From Forficula auricularia (Eukaryota > Arthropoda > Insecta > Dermaptera > Forficulidae): a DNA stretch of 64,000 bases. The notes beneath the pieces are model-generated. The model saw only the letters and a program-made list of their open reading frames with translations. It had not been told where the DNA came from and ran no database searches. The DNA is taken from positions 10,412,757 through 10,476,756 of the forward strand of contig JALMQS010000075.1 in the NCBI GenBank assembly GCA_024734495.1, written 5' to 3'. A program made the position numbers and the translations under genes. Below, one piece after another: positions 55,714 through 64,000 of this stretch. Within the stretch, counting starts at the first letter, position 1. Every line of letters begins with the position of its first letter.

Positions 55714-57150
55714 TAAAATGGTAACAGCCCATTTTAGCACATTGTTGAACAAAGAATCAAATTTAGAAGTATGTTTTTTTTATGCATAGTAGAGTTAATA
55801 AATCTTAAATCTTAACTTTTTCATAATTTATCAATTTAATACCTTAAAAATAGGAAAGGGATTAACCAGACAAGCCAAATATAGAATAAATTTCGTAAAA
55901 ATTAGTTTATTTTTCATATTTAAAGAGAAGTTGGCCAAAGCCGGGATTATCTAAAGTCATTCGTGGTATATGATCTTTAAGGCCCAGTTCTGAATACAGT
56001 CAGGGGAGTGAGAATAGACAGGGTTCAAACACCCTCATTTAACAGAATAGAACATTATGATTGGCGATGTACCTTAGAAGGGGTAGAAAACGAAGAATCA
56101 TATAAAATGTGGTCTCCACCAGCCGAGGAGACACGATTGGAAATGCATAAAAGGACCAACACGAAGAAATAGTCTCTCTCTATATTATTCTCTATATTAT
56201 TCTCTCCATATTATACCTCTATCTATCTATCTATTACTCTATCCATCTTATATTACTCTCTATATATTATTCTCTCCATCTATCTATCTATCTATCTTAT
56301 ATTACTCTACCACGCTCTTATCATTGAAATTATCGCTCGGCATCTATACACCTCATTTACACTGCTATTATCAAATATTCACGGCGCCTGCATCATTTCG
56401 ATATCACGAGCATATTTCTTCTTCCTGGAGCCGTTTTTGCGGGCATTCGCATTCATCCACTTGCCAGTCCATTGATCGGCATTTATATCATTAGCACGAT
56501 AGCTAATTGAACATCACGGGCAAGAATATCTGTCCGGCACTCGTGGAGACACCACGGAAGCTTACAAAAAGGCGAGACTCCTGGAACATTACGTACTCTT
56601 CGACGTGGCAGTCTACGGAACCTGAGCGAGAGGTGGCCACGGCACAGCTAGCGCTGTTTGAATTATTTGAACCGGTCAGCGCACCTCGAGAGCAAACGTA
56701 AATAATCATAATTTCTTTGAACGATCTCCGTTCACCCATTAAAGCCATCCAATTAATCAATTCTTGCTGACTGTTAAATTCACAAAGGACCTTAATAAAT
56801 CATATATTGTAAATTATATTCTTGGTTATCATTTACTGTTAAGAAAAATTCCCCCATTCTCCTTTGCAGCTAGAATTCATTCAATTATTTTTATTTTATT
56901 TTTGCCTATTTAAAATTTTTTTTTTGTAAATTCATTTCATAAGATTAACTTCAATAACGTAGAATTTGAAACATAAGAGTAAATTCAGTAGCTTATCAAA
57001 ATAGTACAACGAGATACACTGAGTTACACACCACCACCACGTCTATAAAGGTTAGTATTCTCACACTCAGCAATATTCCCCTTAAAAGTACCCTTTAAAA
57101 ACTAATTATCATACCCCTCCAACCACCATACCCTCCCTAACCCCATTGCA
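55714..57150 (+). repeat. Solo LTR of the same family as 22624-28031
   Basis: TAAAATGGTAACAGCCC to CCCTAACCCCATTGCA, 1,437 bp, flanked by ACTT at 55710-55713 and 57151-57154. It differs from the young LTRs at many positions and has an expanded TATC-type microsatellite (about 56170-56310). No interior follows. Confidence 0.9.
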
Positions 57151-57398
57151 ACTTAAATATAAATTGTTTATTTATCCCTAAATTATGACTTCGAATTAAA
57201 ATCTCAATAAAATTTTCTCTTTTTGCATTTTTGAAATTTAAAAGCTAAACAATAAACAATCAGAGGAAAATGTGAAATTTTTCAAGATTCCGAAAGTACA
57301 CTGTTTGCAGTTTTGGTGAATAATGCAAAACGCTCGTGATCGATTTTACAAACAACAACAAATTACAATCATTTTAGTACAAGAATAATATTTAAAAA

Positions 57399-57503
57399 TA
57401 ATTAAGTAATGGAGAGGGATTCAGCCAATGGGTAGCCTCTGCTGAATAAAAAACTCCCAATTATGGAAAACGTTTGGCTTTAATTAAATAATGCCATCAT
57501 CAG
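57399..57503 (-). repeat. Penelope-like terminal unit
   Basis: Minus strand: CTGATGATGGC, AATTAAAGCC, then AAACGTTTTCCATAATTGGG, AGCAGAGGCTACCCATTGGC, and TCCCTCTCCATTACTTAATT. Opposite orientation to the endonuclease that follows it. Confidence 0.7.
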
Positions 57504-57534
57504 TTCCTAAGAGCTGATAATGTACGCACGGCTT

Positions 57535-57946
57535 TGTCATCAACTGGTAATATGTCCTTTTTATTTAATAATAAGGATGTAGTTCCACCCCATGAACAAC
57601 ATAATGTGATATACTCAATTAAGTGCCGGGATTGCCCGCAACCTACAAGTGTTTATGTAGGTCAAACATCTCGGTTTTTTCTTTGCAAAAAAGAGAACAT
57701 GAATTAAGTATAATAAATAAAAAAGCTTCGACATCCCTGAGCTCTCATTATAGTGAGACGACACATGGATTTGAGTTTGATGATGCTGTCATCTTGATGA
57801 GATTAGATAACAATTATAAGCGTCTGTTAGCCGAAAAATGTTTTGTTAAGACCTATGGGCAAAGGGCTCTTAATTTTCAAACAGATTGTATTGGGCTTAG
57901 CAATGCCTACTTGTCAATATTGACAAATACTGATGCCCAAGTATAG
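57535..57946 (+). pseudogene. Penelope-like element GIY-YIG endonuclease
   Basis: Plus strand: STGNMSFLFNNKDVVPPHEQ, HNVIYSIKCRDCPQP, SVYVGQTSRFF; frameshift in a T-run at about 57676-57683; then LQKREHELSIINKKAST, SSHYSETTHGFEF and RLLAEKCFVKTYGQRALNF to a stop after NTDAQV. The VIYSIKC/YVGQTSR motifs and the C-x2-C between them mark the C-terminal endonuclease of Penelope-like retroelements. The Glu in LLAEKCF is at the catalytic place. The reverse transcriptase part is missing. Confidence 0.9.
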
Positions 57947-57983
57947 TAAACATTGAGAAAAGGGAAAGAATTATATTTTTTTT

Positions 57984-59410
57984 TACTTTATCTAATGCGA
58001 AGCATGGGGAAAGTATTGTAATCGGTTTCGCGGCAAGCGCGACTTCAAAGGGTCCTCAGGTAAAGACTACGGAACCCATGGACTCAATTAAAGTCACAAA
58101 TTGTAGTATTCAATTAGGCTGAATTTTAGCACGTGACGGTTTTGCCAAAAATAACATGGGTCTCGTCGAGAGGGCAAAAAGTGCGATTTTTTCATTTAGT
58201 GCGTGCGGATGGATGGATGGATGGATGAATGGATGTTATCGTTTTTTTGGCCCACGATTTTTTCCACACCGTTGTTCCGATTGAAATGAAATTGAAAACC
58301 TACCATTATTTTAACAAAATGAAGCGCTGATTAGTTTTTGGTACATATCGGCCCACAAACATTAGTACTTTATTTCAGTACTTTTTAGTTTTTTCTAAAT
58401 ATCTTGAAAATGACTTAACCAATTTTGATGAAATTTAATATCCTAATTAAGTACCTTGGGGACCACAAAAAAGATTAAATAAAGTTTTTAGTAAAATTAT
58501 ATTTTAAAGTACTTTACTCTAGAGTAAGATAGTACTTTTTTTAATTTTTTATTTTAAATTGTTTAAAATTCATTCATTTGATCGTCTTAATATAGCTCAT
58601 TTAAACTTGCTTAAGTAAGAATGGATAGACTTCTCTCTGTGAAATGCTAAAAATTTGGGAGGAAATTTTATAAGTAACCATAGCAACTGCGTTATTTTCT
58701 TATCCGTTACTTTTGCTGAGGAATCGAATTAAAATCAAAAATAGCGATTGATTCTCATCTAGTACTTGAGGAATAACCATTCTATATTGAATTTTTGACG
58801 TTTCTGTTTTTATTGGTGACCATTGCTGAAGACATAGAGGAATCGAGTTAAAATCAAAAATAGCGATTGATTCTCATCTTGTAGTACTTGAGGAATAACC
58901 ATTCTATATTGGATTTTTGAAGTTTCGGTTTTTATTTGTAACCATTGCTGAAGACACAGAGGAATCGACTTAAAATCAAAAATAACGATCGATATTAATA
59001 ATAACCGAAACGTTAAAAATCCATTGTAAAATTGTTATTCATCAACTAATAAATAAGAATCAATCGATATTTTTGTTTTTATCAGCAGAGGATACCCATT
59101 GGCTACCCATTGGCTGAATCCCTCTCCATTACTTAATTATATAAATAAGAATCAATCGATTTTTTTATTTTAAGTCGATTCCTCCATGTCTTCACTAATG
59201 GTTACCAATAATAAGCGAAATGTCAAAAATCCAATATATAATAGAATGGTTATTCCTCGACTGTTAAATGAGAATCGATCATTATTTTTGAATTAAAGTC
59301 AACATGAACTGCAAATTGCAAGTGATATCTGATTAATAATAAAGGAATAAACATATTAATATTTCAAATGAATTTGGATAAAGTTTAGCAACGATCCGTT
59401 GCAGTTTATT
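57984..59410 (+). mobile_element. Helentron/HINE-like element, copy C (longest)
   Basis: Starts ACTTTATCTAATGCGAAGCA and ends TTTGGATAAAGT then GCAACGATCCGTTGC and AGTTTATTTT. (GGAT)n at 58207-58225. Tandem units start with GAGGAATCGA at 58718, 58837 and 58959, in inverted orientation with respect to the array in copy A, as expected from the opposite strand. A fragment of the Penelope-like unit (59078-59142) interrupts the array. No replicase or helicase ORF. Confidence 0.65.
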
Positions 59411-59814
59411 TTTTTTATATATTGTCATTTTAAATTCAAATTTGATATTCTTAATGATTAATTATTTGGAGAAATCCTTTTAATTGAGAGATGTTTGTGA
59501 GGGGTCAGTGATCCTAATTAGATCAATGTCCTCATAATGTTATTATTAATTGAATGAAAAGAAAAATTTGCTGTATTTGTACTTGAGACGTTGCGCATAT
59601 CTAGTGAGAGCACACCAAGATTTATGTACCATTTTATATTTCATATAATTTTGTATATTATGATAAAATCCATAACAACTCTGCCTGCGTACAATTTATT
59701 TATAAAATTAATTGTGTCGCTAATACTGTAAGATATAATTTTATAATTAACAACTTTGGATTTTTTGTAAAAAATTTTATTGTATTTTTACATGTGTGCT
59801 CTATCGCTTTTTTC

Positions 59815-59942
59815 AGCTCTTAGGAACTGATGATGTCATTATTTAATTAAAGCCGAAACGTTTTCCATAATTGGGAGTTTTTTATTCAGAAGAGGCTACC
59901 TACCCATTGGCTGAATCCCTCTCCATTACTTAATTATATACA
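59815..59942 (+). repeat. Penelope-like terminal unit
   Basis: CTCTTAGGAACTGATGATG, AAAGCCGAAACGTTTTCCAT, CCATTGGCTGAATCCCTCTC. The CTGATGA...CGAAACG layout is what remains of a hammerhead-type motif in many Penelope-like elements. Stem II no longer pairs here. Confidence 0.65.
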
Positions 59943-60474
59943 TATACAGCCATCAAAATTGTATTAATATTTGAAAAGTTGAAATTTACTTTCTAGAGAT
60001 ATTATAAAATTTTATTCAAATTTATAACCTTGTTATGTTATCTAGAGTAGATACATTGATAACTCAAGTTTTAAATTTTATATCTCTCAGATTTACTGGG
60101 TTTTTTTATCGTAATAGCAGACAGTCAGATAATAGGAGAAATGAATTATGGGACACATTTTAGGCTCTTGAAATGAGAAATTATTGGGAGTTGTTTATGC
60201 GCAAAGCAGTTCTTTGGGGGAATTATTTATTTCAGATCACATGAGAGTATCTATAAAATAAGACAAGAGCAGAAACGCTTCTTCTATAGACCAGTGGGGG
60301 TAGGCGCTAAGGGTTGTGTTGTCTTGTTCTTATACTAATGTAAATTTACTACACTAGTATGTTTCCAATACAAATAGATAGGAAATTTACAAGATTGCAT
60401 ATAGTAAAAAAAATACTATATTATATTGGTAAAATCACATTACTCAGCAAAAATATAAAAATAAATTGTATTTT

Positions 60475-61065
60475 TACTTTATCCAATGGGAGAAAGTATT
60501 GGAATCGCTCTCCCGGCAAGCGCGACTTCAAAGGGTCCTCAGGTAAAGACTACGGAACCCATGGACTCAATTAAGGTCACAAATGAAGTATTCAATGAGA
60601 TTGAATTTTAGCACGTGACGGTTTTGCCAAAAATTATCGGGATCTCGCCGAGAGGCCAAAAAGTGCCATTTTTTTGGAAGTGCGTGCGGATGGATGGATG
60701 GATGGATGTATGTGTGTTTTCGTTTTTTTCGTCGACGAATTTTTCCACACCGTAGCACCGAATGAATTGAAATTGAAAACCTACCAGTATTTTAACAAAA
60801 TGAAGCGCCGATTAGTTTTTGGTACATATCGGTCCACAAACATTAGTACTTTATTTCAGTACTTTTTTAGTTTTTTCTAAATATCTTGAAAATGAATTAA
60901 CCAATTTTGATGAAATTTAATATCCTAATTAAGTACCTTTGGACCCACAAAAAGGTTAAATAAAGTTTTTAGTAAAATTATATTTTAAAGTACTTTACTC
61001 TAGAACATATTAATATTTCAAATGAATTTGGATAAAGTTTAGCAACGATCCGTTGCAGTTTATTT
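60475..61065 (+). mobile_element. Helentron/HINE-like element, copy D, without tandem array
   Basis: Both ends present (ACTTTATCCAATGGG, then TTTGGATAAAGT and GCAACGATCCGTTGC). The sequence jumps from AAGTACTTTACTCTAGA to the 3' end, so the 119-bp array is deleted. (GGAT)n at 60689-60707. Confidence 0.65.
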
Positions 61066-61159
61066 CTTGTATTAATTAGATATGTATTACTAAAAAATAT
61101 GTTGTAAGATTACAATACAGGTATAATATTACTAAAAAGTTTTGAGACCGGACTTCCTA

Positions 61160-62027
61160 ACAGGTCATTCAATAAGTCCTTAGGATAAGTAAGAAAAACC
61201 AAAATTTTGACAAAACTCGATTTTATTATTCAAAATAGTTGCCTTCGAGGGCGATACAACGAGTATAGCGATTTTCCAACTTTTCGATACCACTTTTATA
61301 GTTTTCAAAATAGGCCTCAGTTTCAGCGATTACTTCATCATTGGACTTCTTTTGGATTCTGGTGTGTAATAGTGAATCCATGTCTCATCCATTGTCACAT
61401 ATCGACGATAGAATTCCATTTTATTGCGGTCTAACAACGCCAAACACTCCTCTGAAGCATCGATTCGTTGTTATTTTTGGTCGACTGTGAGCTCACGCGG
61501 CACCCACTTTGCACAGAGCTTTCGCATACCCAAATATTCGTGTAAAATGGTAAAAACACTACCATCTGATATCTTTACAATGTCAGCTAGCTCGTACACC
61601 TTCAATTTGCGATCGTTCATAACCAATTTGTGGATTTTGTTATGTTTTCTGGAATAACAGCCTCTTTTGGGCGTTCACTGCGCTCTGCATCATTTGTGCT
61701 GGTACGACCACGTTTAAATTCAGCAATCCACTTCTCTACCATTTGTCTCGATGGAGCAGAGTTCGGATAATGTTTATCAAGTCATTGTTTGGTTTCCACT
61801 GTATTTTTTTTCATCAAAAAGCATTGCTTTATTAAAACTAGAAATTCACTTTTTTTCAATAACAAAAGTTGCTTCACACAAAATGCTATAACTCACGAAT
61901 CAATAGTCAGATTGCTGTCAAATTTGTACACGTATCGTTTGAAGGTTAGTACTAAATAAAAATCATATGGAAAAAATTATAGTAACGCCATCTATGTGTC
62001 ATCCTACGGACTTATTGAATGACCTAA
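61160..62027 (-). mobile_element. mariner element, internally deleted
   Basis: 868 bp between TA dinucleotides (61158-61159, 62028-62029). Inverted ends are AGGTCATTCAATAAGTCC and its complement, about 26 bp. Full mariners are about 1.3 kb. The transposase is on the minus strand and is broken. Confidence 0.9.
61240..61830 (-). pseudogene. mariner transposase pseudogene
   Basis: Minus strand: SAPSRQMVEKWIAEFKRGRT, RSERPKEAV (N-terminal helix-turn-helix region), KLKVYELADIVKISDGSVFT, KWVPRELT, MEFYRRYVTMDETWIHYYTP (first catalytic Asp of the DD34D triad), then a jump to NDEVIAETEAYFE and GIEKLE...RCIALEGNYFE at the C-terminus. The middle with the second and third catalytic Asp is deleted. There are also stops (after ETKQ and after DQK) and two frameshifts, so it cannot be active. 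Confidence 0.9.
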
Positions 62028-62029
62028 TA

Positions 62030-63224
62030 TTTTTTATAGTAAAATTATTTAACAAATTTTTAACAGTGTAGAGTGTAGATACTATAAAAATAAAATTTTA
62101 TATTATATTTATAAAGCATTACTATACAAGTTTACAATATTATAACGAAATCCTCTACATTTCAAAATAACTTATTTCATATACATTAAAGTGAACCATG
62201 ATCAACTAATTTTATACAAATTTTAATTTATATAAGTGAAAGTAAAAAAAAAGATTAATTTTCTTTTGATAGAAATTTCTCGATTAAACTCCCTGTCATT
62301 CCATTTTTATCCGACTCTCTCAATATTAAGGGTGATTTTAAAGTGAGTTGATTTGATTTCCCATTTAGATTGTTTCATATTTTATCGTAAACTGCACAAA
62401 TATCAAACATGTCAATTTCATGTTTGACTGAGTCTGATTTTCATTTAGAAAAAAAAATTAAACGCGATATTAATTTTAGAAGTGTTTTTCTTCAAAATGT
62501 AATTTTAAATCAACTGTGATAATTGATAACAAATTTAATTTCCGTCCAATCAAACAAACAATATTAGTTTTAGATTGTTATTTTGATATATAAATTCAAT
62601 GTAGCTATACTAGAGAGAAAGGAGAAATTTCAAGTTTTTGTTTTCCTTTAGTCATTAAAAAGTTGTCCTTTCTGTTTTATGGACCTGATATGAATCAAAG
62701 AAAACCATAAAAACAAATGAAACTACGATACAACTAAAGGGTCTCATGTCTTTTAGATTAAGAAAATACTTATTAAATAGATTAAACTAGTATTAGGTAC
62801 TTATGGGTTTTTGTTTCCTAACATTTAAACAGAGATGTTGATGTTTTGTGTTTGCTTAAAGGATTTTCATCCAAGTCGTTTATGGTAGCTATTTGTAAAT
62901 TACATTGATGGGGAAATCCAAGAGAAAATTTCACAATATCCTGCCCGCAGATTTTTGAATTAGATACTTTTTTGTTGATATTGTAGAACGACGGTCAAAT
63001 TTTAATTAATAGAAATGTATCGGTTTTCGATCAACACCTGATACCCCTTACCGTTTTTCACAAAGCTTTATATTGTTTATAAGACCATTGATAGTAGTGG
63101 ACTAAATCTCTAAAGAAATCTAGTTCTTTGATGGAAGAGATAATATTTAATTATGTGTTTAAATTGTAATTATATGTCACAGGTTATCCAATTGACACGA
63201 AACGCTATTTGTGACACTTGCATT
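62030..63224. other. Unassigned AT-rich sequence
   Basis: No supported gene or named repeat. Confidence 0.5.
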
Positions 63225-63290
63225 CAAAACAACTCTTCTGACATATAATTAAAAATTATTCATTCCATCTCGAAACAATTAGATGACAAT
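63225..63290 (+). repeat. SINE family S2, tail fragment
   Basis: AACAACTCTTCTGACATATA, ATTAAAAATTATTCATTCCA, then ATTAGATGACA. It matches the distal part of the copies at 54027 and 54424. Confidence 0.55.
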
Positions 63291-63678
63291 CTCTCGAACT
63301 CTCGTATTTTCCCTTGAAAAACTAACAATTATAATGAGAGAAAAACAAACTCGTAATAAAATAATTTTTTGAAACGGCATTTTGAGAGGCTTACTTATGA
63401 ATTAAAAAATGAGTGATACTGAAAAAGAAATCATTTTTTCAAGATTTCTAAAATAGTACAAAAGCATACCTTATATTCTCATGTATCTAAAGTTTCTTCA
63501 TGTTTATAAGAATTAAGACGTAGATTATTTCAGAATGAAGTGAAAAATTTTGATTAAACCAATATAGTGATTTTTGTATTTTTGGTCCCACGAGGGCCCT
63601 GATTTATCACATTTTACTAATTAAAGTATCGACTAGCATACTCAATAAGATTTAAGATAATGTATACTTTATATTTGT

Positions 63679-64000
63679 CCGCCTCCCTGGTGTAATGGTC
63701 AGCATCTCTGACTGGCAACTCGGAGGTATCGGGTTCGATTCCCGGCTATACCCAGACATTTTTTCTGTAAGTATAGGGTTTGGTAATAAAAATTAAGTGG
63801 GAGATAAATTTAACCTAATTTATCGCGCGGAGAATTTACCACTTCTCGAAGCCCTTAAAAACTTAGTAAATTGGAGTGTATCTAACTTTCTGAGATTTGG
63901 CTCGTGATCCCGGCTTCTTTCCTTCTACTCTTTTCTTTTCACGATGGAGGGGCCATCCCATACAGCCCTTTAGGGGATGCACCTTCTGGTGTATCTCCTT
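63679..64000 (+). mobile_element. tRNA-derived SINE with LINE-type tail (runs off the window)
   Basis: The head TCCCTGGTGTAATGGTCAGC (A-box region, Gln/Glu-tRNA-like) and TATCGGGTTCGATTCCCGG (perfect B box). A tRNA fold fails at the acceptor stem and anticodon loop, so this is a SINE and not a tRNA gene. The body ends TTTTCACGATGGAGGGGCCA, CCCTTTAGGGGATGCACC, matching the 3' UTR of the LINE at 1230-1478. Confidence 0.75.

Noticed and set aside
59827..59860. Functional hammerhead ribozyme in the Penelope-like unit (CTGATGA...CGAAACG)
   Set aside because: Stem II does not pair and no UAUAGUC-like stem III or cleavage triplet follows. Treated as a remnant.
63679..63755. tRNA gene at the right edge
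   Set aside because: The T-arm is perfect but the acceptor ends do not pair and the anticodon loop is too long. A SINE body with a LINE-like tail follows.
1..64000. CRISPR arrays, bacterial operons, or organellar genes
   Set aside because: None seen. The regular arrays are 119-bp and 19-20-bp tandem repeats without spacers, and the gene structure is eukaryotic.

Overview
AT-rich nuclear DNA from an invertebrate, most likely an arthropod. The evidence is GT-AG introns, a bilaterian neuronal receptor gene, arthropod-type tRNA-derived SINEs with GATGAT tails, and dense mariner, hAT, Penelope-like, Helitron-like and foldback repeats. A motif I recall from lepidopteran and other arthropod repeats (AACCGACTTCAAAAAA) occurs many times. 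I cannot name the species. There is no bacterial or organellar gene content.

One host gene is recognisable. It is a metabotropic glutamate receptor on the minus strand, seen as three exons with matching phases: 33326-33572, 5643-5839 and 1815-1895. They are separated by introns of about 27.5 kb and 3.7 kb. The exons encode part of the extracellular ligand-binding domain, including CFCEGMTVR and SDGWADR. The gene continues past the left edge, and its 5' exons lie to the right, probably outside the window. Most of the window is therefore intronic or upstream DNA of this gene, filled with mobile elements.

Layout: 0-5.9 kb has exons C and B, a LINE 3' end, a hammerhead repeat, a CGACTTC foldback and a hAT-like MITE. 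6-8.3 kb has a Helentron-like element with 119-bp tandem repeats, then a second CGACTTC foldback. 11.4-14.8 kb is a CGACTTC composite with a THAP-domain DNA transposon at its centre. 15-20.6 kb has a hammerhead palindrome, a LINE pseudogene interrupted by a MITE, and a hAT MITE. 22.6-28.0 kb is a young LTR element with only one gag-like ORF. 30.5-36.7 kb has a GC-rich repeat, two hammerhead palindromes, exon A, a Tc1/mariner MITE, a SINE and another foldback. 36.9-41.7 kb has a Helentron-like copy carrying a SINE, a CGACTTC foldback and a very C-rich element. 42.7-51.8 kb has three LINE fragments, palindromes, a hAT MITE, another hammerhead palindrome and a broken gag. 52.7-64 kb has hAT MITEs, SINEs, a solo LTR, a Penelope-like GIY-YIG fragment, two Helentron-like copies, an internally deleted mariner and a SINE whose tail matches the LINE at 1.2 kb.

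The most interesting pattern is a repeat family carrying minimal type-I hammerhead ribozyme motifs (CTGATGA, stem II, GAAAC-TATA-GTC). Five cores look intact. Four of them are sense to the receptor pre-mRNA and three of those are inside its 27.5-kb intron. In each of four palindromic copies, one ribozyme is intact or nearly so and its mirror partner is broken.
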